Shown: piece by piece, positions 6,950-14,479 of the stretch | Position numbering within the stretch: position 1 is the first letter of the stretch | Layout of the letters: each line of letters begins with the position of its first letter | Assembly: GCA_029778535.1 (NCBI GenBank) | Contig: JAKOQB010000204.1 | Coordinates: 1-37,797 of the forward strand | Length of the DNA: 37,797 nt | Source of the DNA: Pseudomonadota bacterium | GTDB lineage: Bacteria; Pseudomonadota; Gammaproteobacteria; Burkholderiales; Burkholderiaceae_F | Direction of reading: 5' to 3' | Notes under the pieces: model-generated | Database searches by the model: none | Seen by the model: only the letters and a program-made list of their open reading frames with translations | Told to the model about the DNA's origin: nothing | Position numbers and translations under genes: made by a program

Positions 6950-7754
6950 TCCGCTTGCGGATCTGCGTGACCACGATCTCCGCGATCACGACCACCGCGA
7001 AGATCGATAACAGCACCAGCGCCACCCGGTTCCACTGGAACAGATTCAGCGCGCTGTCGAGCGCCATGCCGATGCCGCCGGCGCCGACCAGGCCGAGCAC
7101 CGCGGATTCGCGCACGTTGATGTCCCAGCGGAAGAGCGCTATCGACCAGAACGCCGGCTTCACCTGCGGCCAATAGCCCCACGCCAGCCGTGAGGTCCAC
7201 GGCGCGCCGGTGGCTTCGAGCGCCTCGATCGTGCCGCGGTTTGCTTCCTCCAGCGCCTCGCCGAGCAGCTTGCCGACGAAGCCGATCGATCGGAACGCGA
7301 TCGCCAACGTGCCGGCGAGCGCTCCGGGACCGAAGATAGCGACGAACAGCAGCGCCCACACCAGCGAGTTCACCGACCGGCTGGACACCAGAAGGAGTTT
7401 CGCGAGGTAATTGACCGTGCGGCTCGGCACCACGTTATGCGCGGCCAGCAGGCCGATCGGCAACGCCATCGCGATCGAAAAAAGAGTACCGAGGGTGGCG
7501 ATGTGAATTGTCTCCATCAGCGCGTCGTGAACGCCGCCCGGATAGTGGCTCCATGCGATTGGCCACATCCGTTGCAGCAGATCCTGCACCTGCTCGGGCG
7601 CATCGACCAGGAATTCAGGGATGATCTCGACCGTGCGCGCGGAGGCGACGATCGCGCCGACGAGTACCAGGTAGATTGCGAAGCGCGTCAGCCGCTGACG
7701 CGGCGTAAAGCGGCGCCAGGCGCGCGCGTCGACGCGTTCGAGCGCCGCGTTCAC
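6942..7754 (-). CDS. phnE: Phosphonate-type ABC transporter permease PhnE (second copy)
   Basis: This 270-residue inner-membrane permease is the last gene of the phn-type operon. About six hydrophobic segments are present. The ATPase-contact region is FVGKLLGEALEEANRGTIEALEATGAPWTSRLAWGYWPQV (given in part: EALEEANRGTIEALEATGAP), followed by the PhnE hallmark LGLVGAGGIGMALD. I chose the GTG at 7754 because GAAGGGGGCAAC lies just upstream; an ATG at 7805 would add 17 arginine-rich residues read from the intergenic repeat. It probably forms a heterodimer with the upstream PhnE (7828-8634), from which it is clearly diverged. Its end overlaps the convergent dehydrogenase gene by 8 bp. Confidence 0.88.
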   Translation of the reverse strand: MNAALERVDARAWRRFTPRQRLTRFAIYLVLVGAIVASARTVEIIPEFLVDAPEQVQDLLQRMWPIAWSHYPGGVHDALMETIHIATLGTLFSIAMALPIGLLAAHNVVPSRTVNYLAKLLLVSSRSVNSLVWALLFVAIFGPGALAGTLAIAFRSIGFVGKLLGEALEEANRGTIEALEATGAPWTSRLAWGYWPQVKPAFWSIALFRWDINVRESAVLGLVGAGGIGMALDSALNLFQWNRVALVLLSIFAVVVIAEIVVTQIRKRII

Positions 7755-7755
7755 G

Positions 7756-7801
7756 TTGCCCCCTTCGCGCCTACGGCGCTGTCCCCCCAAGGGGAACAGA
7801 G
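7756..7801. repeat. Intergenic double-hairpin repeat between the two phnE genes
   Basis: Two perfect short hairpins follow each other: GCGCC-TAC-GGCGC (7767-7779) and CCCC-AA-GGGG (7785-7794). The layout recalls a dispersed intergenic repeat I know from Comamonadaceae and other Burkholderiales, with CCCCTTGGGG next to a GCGCC stem. No second copy is in the window, so the repeat-family claim comes from memory. It may act as an mRNA-stabilising or partial terminator structure inside the operon. Confidence 0.5.
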
Positions 7802-7827
7802 CCATCCTGGCGCGGCCCGGCGCTGGC

Positions 7828-8634
7828 TCATTCCTCGTCGACCTTGCCGCGCTCGAGGAACACGCCGCGCACCCAGGTCGCCAGCACCTCGCCCGCCATG
7901 ATCATCGCGATGATGCACAGGAGAATCGCGGCGACGAAGTCGTAGTCGAAGCGCTGGAACGCGGAGAACAGCGTGCCGCCGATTCCGCCCGCGCCGACGA
8001 TGCCGACCATGGTCGAGTTGCGCAGGTTCGAGTCGAGCTGGTAGGTCGCGAAGCCGATGAAGCGGCCGAACACCTGCGGCATCACGCCGATCGCGATCAC
8101 GTTCATGAACGAGGCGCCGGTGGCGCGGATCGCCTCGACCTGCTTCAGCGATATCTCCTCGATCGCCTCCGCAAACAGCTTGCCGATGAAGCCGATCGAG
8201 CCGACGATCAGCGCGCCGATGCCCGCCAGCGCGCCGAAGCCGACCGCCTTGACGAAGATGATCGCGACGATCACCGGATGAAACGATCGCGCCGCCGCGA
8301 TCAACGCGCGCGCCGGCCAGGTGGCCCACACCGGCATCAGGTTGCGCGCGGCAAGCAGGCCGATCGGCAGCGACAGCACGATGCCGATCGCCGACGCGAG
8401 GATCGCGATCTCGAGCGACTCCGTAAGCCCCTTTAGCAGCGAATCCGGCTGCGCGATGCGCGGCGGCAGCATGCGGTCGAGGAAGCGCACGCCGTTGTCG
8501 AGCCCGGTCAGGAAGCGCGGCCAGCTGAAGTCGAGCCGCGCGAGCGCGTAGACGACGTAGGCCGCGAGCAGCACCCAGCCGGCGCGCGTCCACCAGTTAG
8601 CGCGCAACGCGACACGCGTTGCCGGCGGACTCAC
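7828..8634 (-). CDS. phnE: Phosphonate-type ABC transporter permease PhnE (first copy)
   Basis: This 268-residue permease lies between phnC and the second phnE. It has a N-terminal hydrophobic segment ([12 protein letters not shown]), four or five further segments, the ATPase-contact sequence [25 protein letters not shown], and the PhnE signature [23 protein letters not shown]. The GTG at 8634 overlaps the phnC stop as GTGA, which matches the coupling style of the neighbouring genes; a GTG three codons earlier (8643) is the alternative. The N-terminal half contains the [18 protein letters not shown] entry to the membrane domain. Having two permeases per operon is common in phn/ptx-type importers. 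Confidence 0.9.
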   Translation of the reverse strand: MSPPATRVALRANWWTRAGWVLLAAYVVYALARLDFSWPRFLTGLDNGVRFLDRMLPPRIAQPDSLLKGLTESLEIAILASAIGIVLSLPIGLLAARNLMPVWATWPARALIAAARSFHPVIVAIIFVKAVGFGALAGIGALIVGSIGFIGKLFAEAIEEISLKQVEAIRATGASFMNVIAIGVMPQVFGRFIGFATYQLDSNLRNSTMVGIVGAGGIGGTLFSAFQRFDYDFVAAILLCIIAMIMAGEVLATWVRGVFLERGKVDEE

Positions 8635-9389
8635 TGCAGCCACGATTGCCCGCCGTAGATCTGCGTCAGCGCCTCGTCGGTCAGCGCCGCCGGCGCACCG
8701 TCGAACACGACCTTGCCGCGGGCCATGCCGATAATGCGGTCGGCAAAGCGGCGCGCGAGCTCGACGTCGTGCATGTTGACGACCACCGGGATCGAATGTC
8801 GGCGGCCGACTTCGCGCAGCAGCTCCATGATCTCAACCGACGTGCGTGGATCGAGCGACGACGTCGGCTCGTCGGCGAGCAGCAGCTTCGGTTTCTGCAT
8901 CACCGCGCGCGCGATGCCGACACGCTGGCGTTGCCCGCCCGACAGCGCATCGGCGCGCTGATTGGCGAAGCCGGCGAGCCCCACCTGGTCGAGCAGATCG
9001 AACGCGCGGTCGATGTCGTCCTGCGGAAAGCGCCGCAGCCACGCCTTGTGCGCGGGCACGTAGCCGAGCCGCCCCGACAGCAGGTTCTCCATCACGCTCA
9101 GGCGCTCGACCAGGTTGTATTCCTGGAACACCATGCCGATCTCGCGCCGCGCCTCGCGCAGCGCGCGGCCCTGCAGGCGCGCGAGGTCGCGGTTGCCGAA
9201 GAGAATCTGACCGGCGGTCGGATCGACCAGCCGGTTCACGCAGCGCAGCAGCGTCGACTTGCCTGTGCCGGAGGCGCCGATGATCGCGGTGAGGCCCTGA
9301 GGCGCGAAGTCGAGGTCGATGCCGTCGAGCACGCGCTTGCCGGCGACGTACTCCTTGACCAGGCCGCGCAGCGCGAGTGCGGCCGTCAT
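8631..9389 (-). CDS. phnC: Phosphonate-type ABC transporter ATP-binding protein PhnC
   Basis: This 252-residue ATPase energises the importer on the cytoplasmic face. Walker A is GASGTGKST (residues 38-46), the ABC signature LSGGQ is at 149-153, Walker B is [12 protein letters not shown], and the switch histidine is in [28 protein letters not shown] and [21 protein letters not shown] are typical of PhnC rather than of other ABC ATPases. The start is the ATG at 9389, which overlaps the stop of the truncated binding-protein copy (ATGA); the open frame upstream is within that gene. It is followed immediately by the first phnE. Substrate class (phosphonate, phosphite or related) is inferred from the family. 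Confidence 0.93.
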   Translation of the reverse strand: MTAALALRGLVKEYVAGKRVLDGIDLDFAPQGLTAIIGASGTGKSTLLRCVNRLVDPTAGQILFGNRDLARLQGRALREARREIGMVFQEYNLVERLSVMENLLSGRLGYVPAHKAWLRRFPQDDIDRAFDLLDQVGLAGFANQRADALSGGQRQRVGIARAVMQKPKLLLADEPTSSLDPRTSVEIMELLREVGRRHSIPVVVNMHDVELARRFADRIIGMARGKVVFDGAPAALTDEALTQIYGGQSWLQ

Positions 9390-10069
9390 TTCCTGCCCGC
9401 CTCGGCGCGCACCTTTTTCTGGTCGAACGCGGCGCGCGTGTACGCCTGCCCGCTCGCCTCGGCGACTTGGCGCACGATCTGCCGGTCCTTCCAGATGTCG
9501 ATCGAGCACCGGCGGTCCGCGCCCTGAGAGCCGGTCGGCATCGCGGACGGATCGCGGATGTTGAACGCGCATTCGCGGACCCTGCGCAGCAGAGGCGGCG
9601 CCAGGGCGTGCGCCGTCGACAGAACTCCCGGCGGCAAGTTGCCGCGCTTGCGGACAATGCGAAAGTCCTGCATCTTCACGATCCTGCGCTCAGCCACCCG
9701 CACCATGATGTCGCGCGCGATCGGCGCAGCTTCGCGGTCGCCGAACGCCACTGCGGCGACCGAGTCCTGGTGCTTGCCCGGGAAGCACACCTTGTGGTCG
9801 CGGTCGGGCACCCGCCCAGCGCCGGGGGACAGCGCGCGCCGCGCCAGGTTACCCAAGCGCGATGAAGGCGTGGTGTGCGCGACCCGCTGGCCAATGAGGT
9901 CCGCCAGCTTCTGCGACGGGCGGTCGCTTTGGATGATCAGCCACGGCGGATCACCCTGCGGCCCGCTCGCGTCGCCGCGGATACCGAGCGGAGTCGCGCC
10001 GGCGACGTCGAGCGCGAACGTGGCAGCGCCCGACGGCATCGTGCCCAGGTGCATGCGGCCGGCACGCAT
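9386..10069 (-). pseudogene. Truncated, diverged second copy of phnD
   Basis: The 227 codons align throughout with the C-terminal two thirds of the intact PhnD encoded just upstream. MRAGRMHLGTMPSG matches its MRSGRLHVGGFSTG, LIGQRVAHTTPSSRLGN matches LKGKRFAHTSPSSNSGH, and [18 protein letters not shown] matches VVRQVAEAGGEKFNSAAY. About 115 residues are missing at the start, including the signal peptide and the first half of the N-lobe. The ligand loop has lost part of its SSNSGH sequence, and an arginine-rich stretch replaces the FYDYRYNEDMK region. It begins 4 bp after the phnD stop and still overlaps the phnC start as ATGA. I read it as the remnant of a tandem duplication. An expressed cytoplasmic fragment is possible but a working binding protein is unlikely. 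Confidence 0.75.
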
Positions 10070-10073
10070 TGCG

Positions 10074-11096
10074 CTATTTCTTCTTCTCTTCCGCGGCCTT
10101 GCGGCGCGCCTCTTCCTCGCGCTTCGTTTCCTTTTCGTACGCGGCGCTGTTGAACTTCTCGCCGCCCGCCTCCGCGACCTGGCGCACGACCGCCCAGTGC
10201 TCCTTGTAGTTGATCGGGTAGAAGCGGTCGGCGCCGTCGAATGCCTTCTTCATGTCCTCGTTGTAGCGGTAGTCGTAGAAGCACTTGACCATCTTGTCGC
10301 GGAACGCGGGCTCCAGATCGTGCGCGTACGCGAACGACGAAGTCGGGAACTTCGCGCTCTTGTAGATGATGCGGAAGTTCTCCTCCTTGATCTGCCCGCG
10401 CGTGGCCATGCGGTGGAACACGTCGGACGCGACCGCGGCGGCGTCGTAGTCGCCGGAGTTCACGCCCATCACCGACTGGTCGTGCTTGCCGGAGAACAGG
10501 ATCTTGTAATCCTTGTCCGGCGTCAGTCCGTCCTTCGGGAACAGCGCCAGCGGCGCCATGTGGCCGGAGTTCGACGACGGCGACGTGTGCGCGAACCTCT
10601 TGCCCTTCAGATCCGGGAGCTTCTGAAACGGGCTGTCCTTCCTTACGATCACGATCAGGTTGTAGCCTTGGAAGTCTTTCTCGTAGCCCTTGATCGCGAA
10701 CGGCACTGCGCCGGCGATGTTGACCGCGAACGCGGTTGGCCCGGTGGAAAATCCGCCGACGTGCAGCCGGCCCGAGCGCATCGCCTCGATCTCGGCGGCA
10801 TTGGACTGGACCTGGTAGAAGACGACGCGCTTGCCGGTGCACTGCGCCAGGTAATCGGTGAACGGCTTGAAGATCTTCTCGTACACGGCCGGGTCCTCGA
10901 CCGGCGTGTAGGTGAACACCAGTGTGTTCGGGTTCTTCAGCTTCTTCGCGTCCTTCGGCGTGTCGGCGACCAGATCGCCATCGTCGTCGCAGTACAGCGG
11001 ATCGAGATCGCCGCGGTTCTTGCACTCCTGGGCCGCGACGGAAAACGAAAAGGCGGCCAGCGCGAACAGCGCCAGCGCGCGAGCAGTGCCAATCAT
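10074..11096 (-). CDS. phnD: Phosphonate/phosphite-type ABC transporter binding protein PhnD
   Basis: This 340-residue periplasmic receptor is the first gene of the importer operon. The signal peptide is residues 1-22 (MIGTARALALFALAAFSFSV, then AA before Q23). The mature N-terminus carries C25 and C36 and an acidic DDDGDLVAD (37-45). The PhnD domain follows: VFTYTPVEDPAVYEKIFKPF, MRSGRLHVGGFSTGPTAFAV, and the anion-binding HTSPSSNSGHMAPLAL. The last 20 residues are a charged EEEARRKAAEEKKK tail, probably helical. The start is supported by GAGGAGGG about 10 bases upstream. The gene lies 80 bp after addA on the same strand and has its own promoter candidate in that gap. No C-P lyase or phosphonatase gene is nearby, so the true ligand is open. 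Confidence 0.92.
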   Translation of the reverse strand: MIGTARALALFALAAFSFSVAAQECKNRGDLDPLYCDDDGDLVADTPKDAKKLKNPNTLVFTYTPVEDPAVYEKIFKPFTDYLAQCTGKRVVFYQVQSNAAEIEAMRSGRLHVGGFSTGPTAFAVNIAGAVPFAIKGYEKDFQGYNLIVIVRKDSPFQKLPDLKGKRFAHTSPSSNSGHMAPLALFPKDGLTPDKDYKILFSGKHDQSVMGVNSGDYDAAAVASDVFHRMATRGQIKEENFRIIYKSAKFPTSSFAYAHDLEPAFRDKMVKCFYDYRYNEDMKKAFDGADRFYPINYKEHWAVVRQVAEAGGEKFNSAAYEKETKREEEARRKAAEEKKK

Positions 11097-11117
11097 CCGT
11101 TTGTCCCTCCTCGTCTT

Positions 11118-11147
11118 ATTGTGGCGTGCGAATTCTGACAGAAGCAA
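11118..11147 (-). promoter_or_regulatory. Candidate promoter of the phn operon
   Basis: On the minus strand a TTGCTT (11147-11142) and a CACAAT (11123-11118) are 18 bp apart in the 80-bp gap between addA and phnD, a plausible sigma-70 pair. The spacer contains CTGTCAGAATT (from 11141), which resembles one half of a PhoB box, but no second CTGTCA repeat follows 11 bp later. Regulation by phosphate is therefore only a possibility. Confidence 0.4.
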
Positions 11148-11176
11148 GGCAGGACTCATACCCCGACCGCGGATTC

Positions 11177-14100
11177 TCAGGATCGCGGCGCGACTTCGAT
11201 CAGTTCGCCGTCGGCGTCGATCAGCGCGATGCGGACCGGCTTGTCGGCGCGGATCGCGCGCAGGACCTGCGCATAGCGCCGCACCTGGGCCTCGTACTGC
11301 GCGCGCTCGGCGTCGCTGACGCGCCACTTGAAGTCGACGATCCACAGCGCGTCGTCGTGCTCGATCAGCCGGTCGACGCGCAGCAGTTCACCGTTCGCGT
11401 CGACGAGTTCGAGTTCCGCCTCCGCGCCCGCGCCGAAGAACTGCGGCAGCCGGGCGCGCACGCGTGAGGCCGCCGCGGTCACGAGTTCAACCTGCGCGCG
11501 CGTCAGTGCGTGTTCGCGCGCGATCGCGTCGAGCGCGCGCGCGCGATCGTCCACGGCGACAGAGCGATCGTCCCGCTCCAGCAGCGCGTGCCACGCGCGG
11601 CCGAGCCGCTGCGGCTCCGTGTCCGGCGTTTCCACGGTCCGCGTTCCGGTCGGTAACGGCTCGGGCAGAAAGTCGTGCACCAGGCGAACCGAGGTCGCTT
11701 CGGTACGGGGCTGCGGCAGCGCCGGCTCGGTCGCGAGCGGCTGGGCGCGCGCCAGCCGTGTGTACCAGGTGTCGTCCAACGTACCCTTCGCGGGCGCGGC
11801 GCCGGCGACGATCAGCACCTGTCGCGCGCGCGTGACGGCGACATACAGCAGGTTCCAGTCTTCCTGCGTGCGCTGCGCATCGTCCTGGGCGAACCACGCG
11901 GCGCGCGCGGCGTCGCGCGCGCCCTCGCCGCGCGCAACCAGCGACAGGTGCACCGGTGCCGGTTCGCTCGGCGGCCACACGACCAGCACGCTTTCCGCCT
12001 CGTTGGCCGGTCGCGCGTGCGCATCGGCCAGCACGACGATCTCGGCCTCGAGTCCCTTGGCGCCGTGGATCGTCATCACGCGCACCGCGTCGCCGCCGCC
12101 GCACGCGCCTTCGTCAGGCGCCTCTTCGGTGGCGCCGCGCTTCAGCCCCGCGAGTTCGTCGATGAAGCGCGGCAGGCTCGGATAGCGGCCGGCGTCGAGC
12201 GCCAGCGCCAGCTCGATGAAGGCGTCGAGGTTCGCCTGCACCTGCGCATGCAAGGCCGCCGGCGCGACGGCCGCGTAGCGCCGTCGCACGTCCCCTTCGT
12301 GGTAGATGCGGTCGAGCAGGTCGTGCACCGGCAGCACGCCGGCCAGATCGAGCCACCATTGCAGCAGTTCGCGCGCGCGCGCCAGCGCCGGCGATGCGGG
12401 CCTGCCCGCGCCCCGGCCCTCCCCCGCCGACGCGGGCGCGGCAGAGGCCAGAGCCTGCAGCCGCTGCCACCAGCTCGCGCCCGGCGTCATTGCCAACTCG
12501 ATCAGGTCGTCGTCGCTGCAGCCGAAGATCGGCGCGCGCAGCGCATGCGCGAGCTTCAGATCGGCGAACGGCGCGCACAGGAAGCCGAGCAGCGCGGTCA
12601 GGTCGTCGGCCTCGAGCGTGGCCAGCAGTCCGCCGCGGCGGTCGCTGACGAACGGAATTCCCGCGTCGCGCAGCGCGCGCTCGTAGTCGGCGAGGTGCGT
12701 ACGCCGGCGCACCAGCAGCAGCGCGTCCGACCAGCGCGCCGCGCGCGCGCCGCCGTCGTCGCCGCGAACGCGCAGCGCCGCCTTCCAATACGCGAGTTCG
12801 TTGGCGATCAGACGGCCCTCGCGGTAGCGCGCAGCGCTGTCGCGCTCGGCGCGCGGCGTGGTCAGCACGTCGCGCAGCTCGAGGTCCTGCGGGTCGCGCG
12901 CCGATGCGGGCTGCGGCTCGGCCAGCGGCAGCAGCACGAACGCACCGTCGGTCTGGGCGCGTGTGCTCTGCGGCTGGTACAGCGGATTGGCGTTCGGCAG
13001 CGCCACGTTCAGCACGTCGATCACCGCCCGCGCGTTGCGCCGCGTGACGTTGGTGCGCAGATGCGCGGCGCCGTAGTCCCGCCGCAGCAGCGCGAGCGCC
13101 GCGTCGAACACGCGCGGCTCGGCGCGGCGGAAGCGATAGATCGACTGCTTGGGATCGCCGACGATGAACACGGTCGGCCGCCCCCCGGTCTCGTCGTACG
13201 CGGCGAGCCACGACTGCAGCACCTGCCACTGCAGCGGGTTGGTGTCCTGGAACTCGTCGAGCAGGATGTGGCGATAGCGCGCGTCGAGCCGCGCCTGCAT
13301 GTACGCGGCGTGGTCCGGATCGGCGAGCAGCCGGTGCGCGTGCCATTCGAGGTCGGTGAAGTCGACCGCCTGCTGCTGGTCCTTCAGCCGCTGATAGGTC
13401 CGGATAAGCAGGCGCCCGCAGGCGAACGCGGCCTCGTTCAGCTTCAGCGCGCGCCAGGTGCGGTGCGCGGCGCCGATGCGTTCGAGCTGCGCCAGCGCGT
13501 TCGCATGCGCGGCTTCGTATCCGGGCGCATCGACCTTCCTGCCGATGCGCTCCGGCAGCAACACCTCGCGCGGCGTGCCTTTCTGCGTCAGCACGATCAG
13601 GCGCGCGGCGTTGAAGTCGCGCGCGGGGTCGCGCGCCGCTGCGGCGAGCCAGGCGCGCGCGGCATCGATCGCCGCGCCGACCTGTACCCCCGGCTGCGCG
13701 ATCGCGCTCCATGCGTCGAGCAGCACCGTCAGCTCGGCGACGAACTCGTGCGCGCGGACCTGCGTGCGCGGATCGTCGTCGCCGCCGGCGCGCAGGGGCG
13801 CCAGCGCGCGCGCCACCGCCGCATCCTCGTCGTCGCCGGCGAAGCACCACCACTCGGCGCGCTTGTGCAGTAGCTGCTCGACCAGCTTGCGTGCCGCCGC
13901 TTCGCCCACGTCGTCGACCAGCGCTTCCCACGCCGCGCGCTCGGCCGCGTAGCTCGGCCGCACCAGCAGCGAGCTGAAGTGCAGCCACGCATCGGTGCGC
14001 ACGCGGTCGGACGCTTCCAGCAGCAGCGGCGCGTACGGCACTCGGCCGCCCAACGGCGCGCGTGCGATCAGCTGCCAGAACCAGCCGTGGAAGGTCTCGA

Positions 14101-14479
14101 TCGTCAGCGGCACGCGCGCGGTCAGCACCTGTTCGTACAGGTTGCGCGCGGCAGCGATCGACGCGCGTGCATCGGCCGCGTCCAGCCCGCGCTGGCACAG
14201 GAACTCGACGATCTCGCCGTCGCCGGACTGCGCAAGCAGGCGCAAGTCCTGCAGCAGTCGCGTGCGCATCTCCTGCGCGGCGCGGCGGGTAAACGTGATC
14301 GAGAGGATCTCGCCGGGAGCGCTGCCCGCGAGCAGCAGCCGCACGATGCGGCCGACCAGCAGCCACGTCTTGCCGCTGCCGGCACAGGCCTCGACGACGA
14401 CGCTCGCACGCGGATCGCAGGCGCGGCGCGTGAACGCGTGCGCATCGATCGGCTGGTCGTCGGCGAGGTAGTCGCTCAT
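11177..14479 (-). CDS. addA: AddA-type UvrD/Rep helicase-nuclease
   Basis: This 1100-residue protein is the helicase-nuclease subunit of an AddAB-like double-strand-break resection complex. The superfamily 1 helicase core starts with Walker A ACAGSGKT (31-38), then SITFTRRAAQEMRTRL (motif Ia), the Walker B DEFQDTN at about 408, GDPKQSIYRFRRAEP (motif III) and LLYVAVTRARQVL (motif VI). A RecB-type nuclease domain closes the protein, with RVDRLIEHDDALWIVDFKW (catalytic DFK about residue 1050) and the YEAQVRRYAQVL helix. The start MSDYLADD at 14479 overlaps the addB stop (ATGA). The neighbourhood addB-addA beside trxA-rho is familiar from Betaproteobacteria. No RecC- or RecD-like gene is present, supporting AddAB rather than RecBCD. 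Confidence 0.9.
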   Translation of the reverse strand: MSDYLADDQPIDAHAFTRRACDPRASVVVEACAGSGKTWLLVGRIVRLLLAGSAPGEILSITFTRRAAQEMRTRLLQDLRLLAQSGDGEIVEFLCQRGLDAADARASIAAARNLYEQVLTARVPLTIETFHGWFWQLIARAPLGGRVPYAPLLLEASDRVRTDAWLHFSSLLVRPSYAAERAAWEALVDDVGEAAARKLVEQLLHKRAEWWCFAGDDEDAAVARALAPLRAGGDDDPRTQVRAHEFVAELTVLLDAWSAIAQPGVQVGAAIDAARAWLAAAARDPARDFNAARLIVLTQKGTPREVLLPERIGRKVDAPGYEAAHANALAQLERIGAAHRTWRALKLNEAAFACGRLLIRTYQRLKDQQQAVDFTDLEWHAHRLLADPDHAAYMQARLDARYRHILLDEFQDTNPLQWQVLQSWLAAYDETGGRPTVFIVGDPKQSIYRFRRAEPRVFDAALALLRRDYGAAHLRTNVTRRNARAVIDVLNVALPNANPLYQPQSTRAQTDGAFVLLPLAEPQPASARDPQDLELRDVLTTPRAERDSAARYREGRLIANELAYWKAALRVRGDDGGARAARWSDALLLVRRRTHLADYERALRDAGIPFVSDRRGGLLATLEADDLTALLGFLCAPFADLKLAHALRAPIFGCSDDDLIELAMTPGASWWQRLQALASAAPASAGEGRGAGRPASPALARARELLQWWLDLAGVLPVHDLLDRIYHEGDVRRRYAAVAPAALHAQVQANLDAFIELALALDAGRYPSLPRFIDELAGLKRGATEEAPDEGACGGGDAVRVMTIHGAKGLEAEIVVLADAHARPANEAESVLVVWPPSEPAPVHLSLVARGEGARDAARAAWFAQDDAQRTQEDWNLLYVAVTRARQVLIVAGAAPAKGTLDDTWYTRLARAQPLATEPALPQPRTEATSVRLVHDFLPEPLPTGTRTVETPDTEPQRLGRAWHALLERDDRSVAVDDRARALDAIAREHALTRAQVELVTAAASRVRARLPQFFGAGAEAELELVDANGELLRVDRLIEHDDALWIVDFKWRVSDAERAQYEAQVRRYAQVLRAIRADKPVRIALIDADGELIEVAPRS

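Noticed and set aside
11675..13873. A 732-codon open frame on the + strand opposite addA
   Set aside because: It is antisense to helicase and nuclease motifs, rich in Arg and Gln, and without recognisable domains.
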